From Brachyhypopomus gauderio (taxonomy: Eukaryota > Chordata > Actinopteri > Gymnotiformes > Hypopomidae): a DNA stretch of 64,000 nt. The position numbers were made by a program, and so were the translations under genes. Of the stretch, positions 50,296-63,436 are shown one piece after another. The DNA lies in the NCBI RefSeq assembly GCF_052324685.1, contig NC_135226.1:19222855-19286854 (forward strand), in the 5' to 3' direction. Below the pieces are notes generated by a model. That model was given only the letters and a program-made list of their open reading frames with translations. It did not search any database and was not told where the DNA came from. Numbering within the stretch: position 1 is the first letter of the stretch; every line of letters starts with the position of its first letter.

Positions 50296-52395
50296 AGCCT
50301 AACAGGACGCCCACGATGCCCCCTGTTCCAGTTGTGTAGCCCGTCCGCACCCTGTTCTATGTACACAACTGCATCCTGTTTTTTTGGCCCAGCAAGAAAA
50401 GCTGATCTGGACAGCCACCAGGTCAAGCCCCGTCAAGCTCCGCCTGAACTTTCCCTGCTGCTGAACATTAGCGGTGCTCTAAGGTCTGGTGTCCAGAGCT
50501 CTAAGTGTCCAGTTAACTTGAGGCCAGAAGCTGATAAACTGAAGCTAGGAAGTAGGCGGTCTGTGTGAGAGCAGGTGTAAGGTAGCGCAGTAGCTGTAGG
50601 CAGGTGTACGTTAGATCACCCTGCATCTTGCAGCTGAAGACCACCCCCCTATAATGTGTCAGTGTGTTCCCGTGTAAACACCAGAGGTAAAAGATTAAAC
50701 ATGCAACACTTCCAATAAATCTTTAATGTGTAGGTGCAATGTTTGTTACTTTCTGCGCTATAGGGTGTTGTTTATAGTTCTGATTGGGCAGGGAATAGAC
50801 AAAGTGAATATTTTGCTTTTTATTGCACAGGGAGCAAACCATTTGCCGTGACCCACATAGAAGAACGTTGGGTCTAGAACAGTGTAAAACCATCACGCAG
50901 AAATGAAAGTAAGAGTTTGGCGTCAAACAGGAAAGACCAGAAGAGTCTTATCTCAAAATAATCTATTCGTTGTTTGTATTCTGTGTCCATGGCAAGTTCA
51001 GGCTGTGAACCTCCTCAACACACACACACACACACAGCGAAAGAAGCAGTGCTCAAACTGTAATCCTGACCTCCAAACTGCTGATTTTATTATGCGGCCA
51101 CTCCTCGTCCATAGTACAACCTACATTAGCGTGACTGACAAGCTAAGCAGCAGGTGCCTGCTTATCTGAACCCTGAAGTTTGCCACCAAAAGTGTTGCTC
51201 ATATAGGGCACCTGCCCAGAAGAGCAGTGATTGAATGAGAGAGTGGGGGAGGGAGAGGGAGAATTGAGAGAGAGAGAGAGAGAGAGGGAGAGAGAATACG
51301 AAATAAAGAAAAAAGCACAGGTTTATGTAATAGAAGGCAAGAAATAGATCTTGTAACCATGAGTTTCCACACAGCACTGGAGTAAAGGTAATTACTGTTC
51401 AGATCTGTGACTGTGATTTCATACCATCCTACTACATGGAATCATCACGTAACATATTCTGCAGGGCTGATGACCACACACAGATAATTCATACTGTTTT
51501 TGATTATTTCTCTGCTTTTGGAGGGAGCTGGGATGATTGTTTGTGTGAAGGCATTGTAGAGGCTCGTCAGAGGTGACAGGTGTCTGACTGACTGGGCTTG
51601 CAAACATCTATGCTTCCAGAGAAAGCCCATGCAGGAGGTCTCCCTTTCCCCATTCAAGACCAAGTTCCTGTTCTTTCTGCAGGAGGAGGAGGAGGAGGGG
51701 GTGGCAGACGAAGACCAGAGGCCTGTGAGTGGCAGGTGACCTCACACTGAAGGCCATTAGACTGTCCAGGAGATGCACCTTTGGTCTCTGCCCCACACAT
51801 CCAACAGTGAAGGTCACAACAAATCCTCCCTAGTCAGCATACCAGAGACCCACACGTTCACCACCAAACTCCCCAACATTTGCAAGCTGGATGCTCTGCC
51901 CAAGGGATTAGCGTGTGGAGACACGTTTTATGAGATGACATCTTGGAGCGGGTCTTGAAGCAAGGTCACGTGCTAGTTCAGCTTGAAGCCCTGCGGAATG
52001 TCTCCTGCAGGAGGATTGTCAGCCTTTAATTCCGAGACACATCTCTTACCTCACACCTCCTACACAATAGTGTGCTTAGTCATCAGCTGTGAATGAACTT
52101 TACAAACTTTACAATGTTCGTGGAGTCAAATGAGACCTTGGTTTTGTAAACAATAACCATCCAGTGTAAGAGCTGTTTAAAAGCTGATTATTTCACAATC
52201 GTGATTCTGAACTATTCCTGACCTGCACATTTCTACTTACAAGCAGCTCAAGAGTTTTTAAGGAGGTCTTTAGTAAACAGCATCCTGTGTGTTCATGTTA
52301 AAGTGCTTCAGCGGGAGGACAGAGCCTTGTGCAAGAACAATGTGGAGACACTCAGAGCGTCCTACAAAAGCATGCAAATATGAGAAACATGACGC

Positions 52396-53760
52396 AAAGT
52401 TACACATTTTGATTTATTCTACGAAAAATATATATTTTAGACTTTTATGATAGGCACAAAACATTGACGTATATACAATTCTCTTTATATAAATACAAAT
52501 TATTTACAATCAAATTAAATAGGAATATTTCAAGGTTTTGTACAACATTGCATTGTTAAATTAATGTTGATATTAATATATCACAAATGATCTATTTGGT
52601 TTAAAGTGAAAAAAATATCATGAAAACTCTGTAGTGGAGTCATTTACTCCATTAAGTTGAGATCTTTTTTGAAAAGACCCCATACATAGGTTTAGCAAAC
52701 CAGGAACCCATCATTGGTGAGGCTGTCAACAAATGCTTCTTTCATGTTATGGGAATGTCAGAAAAAGCTGATTGGATGTTGACGGTGTCAGAACGAATGC
52801 TGTACACAACAATACCCATTACGTCCTGCTGTACAAAACAATCTGTACCCAGACTATTGCTTTGAGAGCAACTGCTGTATGGCATGCAGAAAATAAGACT
52901 TCAAGCAGGTTCTATAAAGATATTTTACAGGTTCTATAAAGCTATTGAAAACTAAAACATTTAGTGTTTCTAAAAGAGTACCTTTTTCATTAAGCCACGG
53001 TACATATAAAAATCAGGCACTTGGATTGGATTGAGTTCGCTTTCGATGTTTTCTCTGATAGTCGAGCCATGTTACGGATCAGGTATTGCGTTGCGAATAC
53101 TGGTTACACGCGAGTTCGGTTCACATTTCCCATGACCACTGCCCACATCTCCTGCAGCGGAGATCAGCCAGTCGATCACCTTGATTGCTTGTCATCAGAT
53201 CCTTCTTAGCTGCATTCACAGAGCGTTCCAAACTGTCCAACGTGTATTCCACCTTTGGCAGAGCCGTCTCAGCGGAGAGGCTCTGGCTTTGATTGACAGG
53301 ACGCAAGGCCTTGTGGGACATATGGCCAGCCCTCCGAGACTGAAATGCACCATCTTCCATGTTATAAGGCATCTGGAGAGGAAAAGTTCTTCCTTTTTGC
53401 AATAAAGGAACCTTGGATTCCACAGAATTTATGTTCCTTTCGTTAAAAAATATAAAAAACATATATATGTATTTTGTATTTGAAGTAAAAAATAATATAT
53501 AGAAAAAAGAAAGAAAAAGAAATATTAGTGCAAATAATGCTGATGGCTCTACCCGCTCTTCCAGCCAATCAGATTCTCTTGCTTTGTCTTCTCAACAGTA
53601 TCGTCCCCATCAAGAAGTTCTTTAATTTTAAGCAGCATGAATAAATATTAAATATGTCGATATAATATTCTCTCTTCACATCTTCCTATTGTCGCTTAAA
53701 AACATGTAAACATTGTCAGGCAAAGCCCGTTTGTGAGGTTCTCCAGGTGAGATGATCCTA
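52396..53760 (-). terminator. dlc: Probable 3' UTR and polyadenylation signal of the Delta gene
   Basis: Downstream of the stop on the minus strand, an AATAAA at 52418-52413 is followed by a GT-containing stretch. This implies a 3' UTR of about 1.35 kb. It contains an unexplained 113-codon open frame (53462-53121, minus), reported as a finding. Confidence 0.4.
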
Positions 53761-56700
53761 TTAAACCTGGTGACAGAGATGAGAATGTAAACTGTTAGCT
53801 TTGTTCTTTAAGAAAAATGAAGAAGATAAATGGCATTAGTTTCGAGAGATCACTGGAGTGAATCATGATTACCTCAGTAGCAAAAACACACTGTTCCATT
53901 TGTTCTGGAATGATGTATACAGGATGATATAACCCATCTTTAGAAAAGCTCACAGGGGAAACCAATATACTGGACTCAGACTTTATCCTGGAAAGAAATT
54001 TAAAAACAAAAAAGAAACAGGTTGGACACCTCCCCAAAGAGATAGTTAGCCAAGCAGAGAGACAACAGAAGACACTCACAGGTCCAGCTTGTCTTTAGTG
54101 TGTTTCTCATCATTGGCTAGATTGTAGTCCACCATCTTCTGCTTGTTATTGGCTTTGTCTCCATCCACGACGCTGGAGGACAGCTCTGCATCTTTGTTGG
54201 TCACCTTGTAGGGGACGCCGGGGACGAGGAAGGCCTCCTTCTCCCTGAAGCCAGCCAGGCCGGCGGCGGAGATCATGGAGGCGCGGTTGTTCACCATGTC
54301 CAGGTCGTTGCGCACGGAGATGGCCGCCGCTTTAGTGCCACATCCCATCTGCCTCAGCAGGATGATGGCGGCACACAGCACCAGCACCAGGGTGATCAGG
54401 CCCAGGGTGAAGGATATGGCCAGAGCCACTGGGAAGTCGGGGACCGTGAGCGTGGAGGGTGTCTGGGTGGGTGGCTGGCTGTACTCACAACGTGAGCCCA
54501 TGAACCCCGGCGGGCACTGGCACACGGGCCCGCTGAAGTGGGTGAAGCAGGTTCCTCCGTTCTTGCAGGGCAGGACGCTGCAGGCGTCGGCACGCGTGCT
54601 GCAGTCCTTGCCCTTGAAGCCCAGTGTGCACTTACAGCTGTAGCCGTTGACGCCGTCCACACAGGTGCCGGCATTTTGGCAGGAGGTGGGGGTGCAGTCG
54701 TTGATGTTGATCTCACAGCGCGGGCCTGCAAAACCGGCCTGGCACCGACACTGCAGGCTGTGCCCCAAGTCGAGGCAATAGCCACCTTTAAGGGAGAAAC
54801 AAAATGGCTGAAACTCTGCTGCTCCGCCCTGATGACATTCTGAGGTCTCTACCAGGTACCACTATACACTGTAAAGGTCTTACACACACAGGCTCAGAAT
54901 GTGGGCTCCTCCACGCAAAATATGTGGGCAAATGGGAACCTGCTGCAGGCAAAGATCGCATGGCTTAGTCAAAGTTATTTAAAGGACTTCAACAGTGGGA
55001 TGATAAAACTTCCACATGCGAATGCGAAATCCAGGCTAAGTAATTAGAACCCTTGGGAAGGCAGCGTGGCGTTTCTACACAATAAAATGTGCGAGGACTG
55101 CTCTATCTTGGCCGCCATATCAGCGTGAGCACTCTGGCGTCTCCCCCTGCCTCTCCTATCCAGACCGGCCAGCATTCCTTCCACGGTTGACGGGGACGTG
55201 CTGTGTGGATGCATCTCAAAACAAAAAAAGCTGAGGGGGCGCGTTGCGTGGCGGACCTCGGAGGGCCAGACGGGGGCTGACGCTGCAGCTGAAGATGGAG
55301 ACAGCCAGAGAACGCCAGCGGCCCGGCCGCCTGAGTCTGGATGATAAGAAGTTTCGCGCAAACCCAGTTTTTTTTTTTAAACAGTTGTTGTTGTTTTTTT
55401 TCTGAGTGGCTAAAGGTTGCAAACGCTTACCGTTGGCACAGGGACTGCTGGTGCATCGATCGATCTTCTTCTCGCAGTTGGAGCCCATGTAGCCGCGGGG
55501 GCAGCGGCATGAGTAGCCTCCCGCCATTTTGGGCACGCACGTGCCGCCGTTGAAGCAGGGCCCGTCCGCGCAGGTCATGGCGCTGATCTCGCAGTTCTTC
55601 CCGTAGAAGCCCTGCGGGCACGTGCACGTGTAGTCGTTCGCCAGATCCTGCACGGAAGGGGAGAGATCCGTGAGTCCGACTGGCGAACCGAGAGACACGT
55701 GGGAGAGAGACACGTGAGTGTCGGGACACGTGGGTACGGGTGCGCTGCGCCACTTACATTGCAACTGCCCCCGTTCCTGCACGGGTTGCTGTCGCATTCG
55801 TTGGTCTCGATCTCGCACCTGGTGCCGCTGAAGCCGGGCCTGCACGTGCACGTGAAGCTGCCCTGGCCCGTGTTTGTGCACGTGGCGTTGTTCAAGCACG
55901 GCCTGTGGTTGGTGCAGTAGTTCAGGTCCTGGTCACAGAACAGGCCACCCCAGCCCTCCTTACAGTTGCACTGCCACGGCTGGCTGCACGTGCCATGCAC
56001 GCAGTCCGGGTGATGCTCACACATGTTGCACAGCGGCCCCTGCCACCCACTACGGCACTTACACTTGCCCGGGGTCTCACAATAACCGTGTTCCTGGCTG
56101 CAGCCAGACGAGCAGATGGCTGTTAGGAAAGACAGGGAGAGAAAGGGGCAAATTAGAGTGAGGCTGCCCCCGTCCCCGGCACTAAACAACCCCCCCTTCC
56201 CCCCTCCTCCAAACCCCTCGCGAGGCTCAGACACATCAAGTATTTGTTAAGTACTAAACCAAGCAGCTGGGAGCCACACAAAAGAAACACATGCCGTCTT
56301 TTTTACGCAAGGCTGAGCACGTTAGGTTCCAGCGCGTGCGCCTGTTAAACCATGCTCCTTGCTCGTATTGTTAGGGCGAACAAAAGGAGCGGGGCCGGTC
56401 CTGATTCGGTCTGACTTACACCGATCTACTGACCACAGGAGGCCGTTGAACTTGTTGAATTGACCGTTCGCACAATTCTTACAACCACGCGATACTTTCC
56501 CCATTTTCTCTGAAACACGCAACATCAAAGCTATTTGCACGCGCGCTGTGTGTGTGTGTGTGCACACACACATAAACGAACATTTGAATATTCTTGACGG
56601 AATTATACTCACGCTTTGAGCAGTATTCGCCTTTCCATCCTTCCACACAGATCCTTTTCCCGGAGGAGTCGCACGTGTAGTGTCCGAACGTGTCGTCCCG

Positions 56701-57496
56701 CGGGCGGCAGTAGTCGGAACAGTTGTCCCCGTAGTAGAACTGATCACAGACGACGTGGTAGGAATATCGCAGGTCCGTTTGGGTCGAATCTTCCCCAGAT
56801 GAGCGGGTCCTCTTGGTCGCCTGGCGGCTGATCAGATTATTTTGATTATCTGGAAGAGGAAAAGGTGATGAGTTCGTTTCACTGCCTTTTCGGGTGGCTC
56901 CGAGAGACAGACAGACAGACAGACAGGCAGAAAGAAAGAAAGAAAAAGAAGACTAACCTGTTGATTGATGGGAAGAGGACTCCGTATTCCACGCCTCTAT
57001 GATCAAGGAGAATGTTCCCTGTGAGGGGCCACGATGGTGTGAACAGGTTTACAACAAAATCACAACCAAACACCTCCAGCTTCAGAATCTCTGTACTGGG
57101 TCACGACACCGGTCCACACGAACATACTCACAGGCCATTTAAAGGGGAAGGGGATGCGAATAGGTGCGCTGTTGGAGATGGAGCCCGGTTCGGTGCTGAT
57201 GGTGTCGGTCAGGCCCGTCCCGTAGGTGCACGGCGGCTCCGGTGAAATCACGTCCTGCGAGTGTTTGAGGCAAACGCGGAAAAAGACCCGACAGTCCCGG
57301 GACGCGCAGACGCTCCGTGTGCTGGTGAAAGAGTGAACCTTCAGCTCAAACACGCCAGACGACTGGACCTGGGGAACAAGACCGGTGCTGTAAATGACAG
57401 AATGACTTGGATTTAACTCACATCGCATTCATGAGCTTTACTCACCAGTTGGAGTGATATTAAAAATAAGATGCACGCTGATAATGTATAAGCCAT
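53761..57496 (-). CDS. dlc: Delta-family Notch ligand, deltaC-like, complete, 9 coding exons
   Basis: Delta proteins are single-pass ligands that activate Notch on neighbouring cells; in fish deltaC acts in somite segmentation and neural patterning. Coding exons on the minus strand, 5' to 3': 57496-57446, 57368-57132, 57018-56958, 56849-56613, 56119-55758, 55647-55431, 54785-54080, 53987-53873, 53766-53761. All phases agree, giving 663 residues; zebrafish DeltaC is about 664. Exon 1 is a signal peptide ([17 protein letters not shown]). Exons 2-3 form the MNNL domain. Exon 4 contains the DSL domain ([25 protein letters not shown]) at about residues 150-194. Eight EGF repeats follow (residues 197-490), including [16 protein letters not shown]. 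The membrane helix is at about 506-532 ([20 protein letters not shown]), and the intracellular tail ends FATEV, a PDZ-binding motif. The last exon encodes only Val plus stop. DeltaC rather than another Delta is inferred from length, tail and linkage to timm50 and supt5h. Confidence 0.94.
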
Positions 57497-57740
57497 TTTG
57501 CGATAACTTCTCCGCCTGTAGTGTCGCCGGTATCCGGTGCAAAACTTCTTATTTCCAAATAAAAGTTAAAAACAAAAATATAAGTCGAAAAAAAGTAACT
57601 TAGTAGGGAGAGACCCTCTAACTCTGGACCACTACGGGAGCTCACATTTACCTCCGACTAACCAGTAGTTCCGCAGTGTCTGTACTTTGAACCTGTGCGT
57701 TTTGACTTTATTACGGGACAGGACCGGTTTTAAATGGACC
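57497..57740 (-). promoter_or_regulatory. dlc: Probable Delta gene 5' UTR and core promoter
   Basis: On the minus strand a TATA-like CATTTAAAACC lies at about 57738-57728, roughly 235 bases upstream of the start codon. A transcription start near 57,700 and a 5' UTR of about 200 bases would follow. This is predicted from position only. Confidence 0.35.
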
Positions 57741-58360
57741 GAGGAGGGCGGGACCTGCTACGCAAATGCGCGTGTTGCCCAGTCACGTTTACAGCGCCAA
57801 TGACAGCAGACGCGCTCGGCGGTGTAACTGCGGTGGAGGGAAACCCTCCTGTAATAAATAAATAAAATATATATATATGTATATATCAACTATTTAGTGG
57901 TTTTGGCGACGCCTATATATGTTAAATAAATTTTTAAAGAAACACTTTTGAACAGACGACTACGCTGATGGCGGAAATATAGTGCACACTTTTAATCTAG
58001 TTTGAAAATTGTTATTTATTTATTTACTTATTTAAAGTGTGTTATGAAAGTTTATATCCTCTACGTCGCGTGCCAGACCTTAAGGATGCTTTTGGTTTTT
58101 ACTCGGGGGAGGACGGACAGTGATTGCTCAGATGAGAGAAGGTGACTCGCACTCCCTTTTTAATTCAGACCTAAAATGCATAATTGTTCTGACGCGTGCG
58201 AGTCGTTAAACCGACAAGCGTCGACAAGCGTCTTTTATTGTGCCCCCCCCCCCCCCCCAAGATCCGGAGTGTCTTTTGTTATCCCGGGTTGCTGCGCTGG
58301 GCCTTGGGGGAAGGGGGTGACTACATGGAGCATGTGAGATTATAGATAATTGCGTTGGTG

Positions 58361-58361
<1 letters not shown>

Positions 58362-58426
<65 letters not shown>
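58362..58426. repeat. (GT)n microsatellite, about 32 units
   Basis: A pure GT tract about 0.9 kb upstream of the Delta start codon. Confidence 0.96.
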
Positions 58427-58428
<2 letters not shown>

Positions 58429-59997
58429 CCACCACAGCTGTATGATAATCTACAGCACCTGGCTTCGACTCACCTCCTTGTCTAGGTGGTTGCACGCGCC
58501 ACCTCTTCACAAGTGCTCTGTATATACCGCATAATCTCAATTAGTCTAAACAACCATGAACACGTTTCTCGAAAAAAAATACTTATTAGTGAATGTGTGT
58601 TCGTTGAAATAATTTACACCCCCACCGATGCCTCAAAGGCACATGTACCAATAAACATAATATATTAGTATCAATTATAAATGCTCAAAATCCAATTTCT
58701 ACAAAGGGCGCACTAAACCGATATATAAACGATATAAAAAACCATCTGTGTATATAACGTGCAGGGCGCCGTCTTCTAACGGACCGCTCATAAGTGTGTG
58801 TCTGCCGTATGCTGCGTTCGGTAACACTAGCGTTGCAACAGCCTCTCGGTTACTATTACAGTTTCATACAAATAAGAAAAGAAGTCTTTTTGTCTGAAAA
58901 ACAAAGGTGAAAAGCCGTTAGGAATAGAAAAACGCAATGTCTGTACAATTGTACATTTCTTTTGAAAAGCTGCCATTGATTATTAATTATTTTTGTCATT
59001 TACAAGAAAGACTGCTGTCCTTGCAGGGAAACGCCAATGAGATGTGTATAACATAAGCAAATCTTATTAAAAGTCTAAAAAAGAACGGTATAGGCCCTAT
59101 ACAATAGACAACAATATGCTATACAAACCAGCACAATAGTGAAAACGCACTATGAAATAAGTTCAGGAACGGTTGAAACAATATATATTTGTGTTAAAGA
59201 AAACATTGTGTTATTCTATGTGAAGAGACTCGAGAGCTCGAAGTGTGCGCAATATTACAAACGCAATGCACATATAGAGTTGTGTTTGTGTGTGGGGACA
59301 TTTTGTTAAAGAATACGTAGGCCTATTTAATCTAGATTTTTTTAAATGTAAATTTAACATTTGAAAAGGTAAATTAGTTATTTCACAGTAACAGTAGCGT
59401 CTGCCGATAACCTGCTTGCGGGATCCACAAGCGGATTCAGCTTTACAAACTGTTGCGCATCTACACCGATTGTTATTGTAATGAGGCCAGCGCGTGCCTC
59501 CGCGTGCCCCGACATTAACCCGGCACGCTTCGCCTGCTATACGTCACGGGGGTGTTAAGGGGTAGTGTGGGGGGTAAATATAGTGTGCTTTAATTGTTTG
59601 CGTTAACCAACAAAAAAAACCAAGGAAAACGTGTAATCCTTCTTACAAACAACGAAAAGGATGCTAGCAACGCAAACTGCTGTGGAATACATCAGCCAAG
59701 CAGGCTTTATAGACCAAAGTGGGTAACGGCGGAGGAAAAGCATACTTAAAGAAATCGATAGCCATCTGGTAGAATCCGCCATGCACACGTTGCATTGATA
59801 ATGTTTGCAGACTCAGACAAAGACTACGATCAATAAAGGCAAGCGTAACGATGTTAAGAAAAGAAATAAACCATTTTCGTTAACTTTAACCCTTGCATTT
59901 TTAGAGGGTACAATTTGGTGTACTCAACATAAAAAAAAAACTCTACGGTCATTATCCAAGTGGTCTCGGTGTTTGCGCATCAAAGTCGGTGATCACC

Positions 59998-60572
59998 CAC
60001 GTGTCCAGTTCTAAGGGTGTGGGACCCGTCACTGCTCGCAGAGGTGGAGTGTGTCTGCCGTGGTGTGAGGATTACAGGAGGGGGGGGCGGAAAGAGTCGC
60101 AGCCACTTTTGGAAAGGTGTGACCCAGTGGCAGAAGGCTCAGTGCGCTCATAAATGTGAATTTGGGCGCTATGCCAAAGTGTTCTACGCGACACCAGATG
60201 CTCGAAAGAAACTGGTTCCCATAGTTTCCTCCACGTGCTTGGTGATCTTAAGTGTTAGTTAACACGTGTCGTTTGTTCGCACCTTAGGGCAGCAATTTGG
60301 TGTTTATTGTCACGTCGCCTTTTGCAGGATTAGTAATTCAGTTTGAAAAGTAAACCTAGGCTATATAATTGTAGGCTACCAGGAAAGATGATCTACTGTC
60401 AAAATAAGGAAACTTTCGATCTGCCGGGGGAAAGGTAAGCATAATAGTACGTGTCGAAATGATTTCCTCCATGTTAAAAGTTTTGTTTCACATTTAAAGC
60501 ATGTGTGCACGTGCGCAGGTCCCGTCGCAGCGCGTTCGCTCGCGCGACCTCGAGAGGCCACGGTGGCACGTG
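59998..60572. promoter_or_regulatory. Candidate Delta upstream enhancer: five CACGTG boxes plus T-box-like sites
   Basis: CACGTG occurs at 59998-60003, 60232-60237, 60263-60268, 60508-60513 and 60567-60572. By chance about 0.14 would be expected in this length. AGGTGTGA, a T-box half-site, is at 60115-60122, and TGGTGTGA is at 60061-60068. Hes/Her repressors and T-box activators are known regulators of fish Delta genes in presomitic mesoderm. The link to this gene is inference. Confidence 0.35.
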
Positions 60573-62734
60573 CCCGTCTGTCAAACGCGCAAGTGTCAAA
60601 CAAAAAGCAAAAGCAAAAGCTTCACACATAATATTACGTGTCGGTTTATTAAATCAGTCCAATGTTCACTAGATACTGATGCACGTATATGATAAAAACA
60701 AAAATAAAGCTGTAGTGAAGACATTAAGCGAAGGCCGTGAGATTAAATTATCAACTCCGCTGCGATGGTTAAAGAAGATACAAAACAACTAAGTAAAACT
60801 TGTGAATAAAGACTTGAGACCATAGTTTTATTGAGAGACAATACAACCGTATGTTTGGTGTTTGGCTATCAAGTGCCGTGGGCTAGTGACCGTCAGTTAA
60901 TGCGCATAAATTTCCATTTCTGGTTTGTTTGGTCTTGCCAGGTTAATCAGGAATGAGGGTTTTTCACTTTTTTTTGGTCCTGACGACTTTACCTCGGAAA
61001 TCCCACGCAAAGAATTTTCTCACATTCTCGTCCCGTTGTCATTTGCGGCTCAGTGAACCAGTACGTGAGGTGTTTTCTAAGACGTTCCCCAGTAAGAGGA
61101 GCCATTGAGTCCAGCGGTGACAGTCACGTGATACTGGGCCTTGTGCTTCCAATGCAAACCACGCTTGCCAAAAGATGGTCTACCCTCAAACTGTTTTTCT
61201 AATAACATTTTAGGGCATATATACAAGTGCATGTCCTGTATGCCCCTCCCAAGAAGGTATACAATTAACCTTGTCCTGTGGAAGTTTGAAGTTGTTTCCA
61301 GTGGTTTCTACTTCCACACAGGTAACTACCAAAACAACAAAATAACCAACCACTACGGTTTGGGTTTTGTGAGAAAAGCAAACGCCTTCATTCTCAGGCA
61401 CTTTGCACCCTCTGCTCTGTGAGCTAGTCTTCATACAGACAGTAAATGTGGCGAGATTACAGCTCGACACTGGATTCCTAGTCACTGAAAACCAAGCTGC
61501 AAATACAGACGTCTCCAACTACGATCACTGTAGGCCAGGTGTTTGCCCCTCGCAGCCTGCAGCTCTCTGGGAAATGACCAGGAAAGTGTAAAGCTGTTTA
61601 TGAAACACTCATTGATCATAAAGTTACTTAAAACATTCAGTGCTTTTAGTATTAATTACCTGACTCAAAAGAAAAACAACATTTATTTTTTCTATTTACA
61701 TATTGCACTGTGTGCACTTTTAATGAGTAGCTTACAATCTCGTTATGTAATGTATACTGTATGCTATGTATAATGACAAAGGCTTTCTATTCCTTATATA
61801 TATAGATAATGTCTGTAAGGTCAGTGGTTGAGCTTCAGTTTCTACGTTCTCCCCACTATTCTACAGTATATTGTCCGTCTTTTTAAGCTTGTGGAACAAA
61901 GAACGTTTAGGTAAGTGTAATCACCGGGTAAGTGGTTGTATACGTGTAATACAGCAAGGGGATTCATACGTTTTAATTTCATATCCAAGTAAAATTACAT
62001 GGCATTTACAAAAACAAAAAAATCTGTCATGCCTGTAGAGACCTCGGTTGCAAATGCACAAAGATTTTAAAAGGCAAACCCCATACACCTCCCAGAGGAG
62101 CAGTCAAGGAGAACAGCATCACTATTTTAGTGGAAATAAAGAAATGAAGCTTCCCTTTGTAGGACAGAGAAGACAGGACTTATGGAGTGGTTCATGTTAT
62201 TTAAACACTTCTTAATTTCTTCTTGCATGTGGCTTGACTGCAAAAATGTCAAAAATGCTAGTGACAAAATTTGACACAATGGAAAACCTACAGCCTTGTT
62301 CTCCGAGGAGTTGCCCAATGTGCAGCCTGCACCCTTCGTTTAACGGTTGAGTGACCATGTCAAATCTCAGCGTGAAACAAGTTACACAAGTGTTTCAAGT
62401 GAGAAGTGTTTGAAGGGAGCTCTACCCACCCTAATAAACCCCCTTACTGAGAGAGAGAAGCACATGTAACCGAGGAAATATTATCTTTGCTGACATCCAT
62501 CAGGATTACTTGAAAGTCCAGTTAATCCCTGCACAGGAGTAAAGGTGAATACTTACTCAATCTTTTATATTCTTAATCAATATCAAAATATCAAAATATG
62601 GATAAACTATTATGTGCCACTATGTATACACTATCTGGAAAAAAATTGGTTTGTTCCTGTAGGTTCCTTATTTAGATCCTTCCCATGAAATGGGGAGGGG
62701 GGACTCATACATATAGTAGAATCACACAACTCAG

Positions 62735-63436
62735 AATCATACATATTTTGTTTATTTAAGGTAATTTAACTACTTCACATCAACTGCATCACACAGACCC
62801 TTTAACAAGTACATGTGCAGAAAACACAGGGCGTTCCTGTCATAAAACGACCCCGTCATTCTCATAATTTGATTCGACTGCTCTTGCTACGGACTGCAGA
62901 CTAGCGTTCTGTAGCGCAGACGCAGTCTCTCCTGCAGCTGCGCAGACGCCCATTCACACTCTATGTACAGCACTAAACAGCCGCCACTGCCATCGTGTCA
63001 GGAGTTTGGAGGAGGACGAGCGTGATCTTCGTCTCAGCCGAGTGTGTGTCCAAGACCAGGCTGATCCTTCTGAGTAACGACGGGGATAGGGAGGGGACCA
63101 AAATAAATCCGAGCATGTTCCTACGTTTTTCAGACATCGGCGATGAACAAAACAAACATGACCAGATGAGTCCAGGACAAGTCCTTCTCCAGCAGGCCCT
63201 GAACATCTTTTTGGACCAGGGTTCCTTCCCCACTCCCCATAAACACCGTAGTGGCTCTTTAGTGGAATGAGCTGCACATATTTCTTGTGTTTTGTTTTAG
63301 TCACCCCACCCCCACCTCCTCTCTCCGTCCGTCATCTCCCAACCCGTGCACCTGGTCTAGCAAGCACGGCTGTGTCCTATTGGCCAGTCACTGCTCACGG
63401 TGGACTGTGATTGGTGGCCCCGAGTGAGAGCGGTCC
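62735..63436 (-). terminator. timm50: Probable timm50 3' UTR and polyadenylation signal
   Basis: The first AATAAA after the stop on the minus strand is at 62756-62751, giving a 3' UTR near 690 bases. Open frames inside it (62954-63304 minus, 62995-63270 plus) are not supported as genes. Confidence 0.4.

Larger units (their letters stand above)
57741..62734. other. Intergenic region between the Delta gene and timm50
   Basis: About 5 kb without a supported exon. It contains a C16 run (58243-58258), a (GT)n microsatellite (58362-58426) and a cluster of CACGTG and T-box-like sites at 59998-60572, described separately. Short open frames such as 61141-61422 resemble no family I know. Confidence 0.6.

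Noticed and set aside
62954-63304. Frames on both strands beside timm50
   Set aside because: They lie in the probable timm50 3' UTR, overlap each other and show no recognisable domain.
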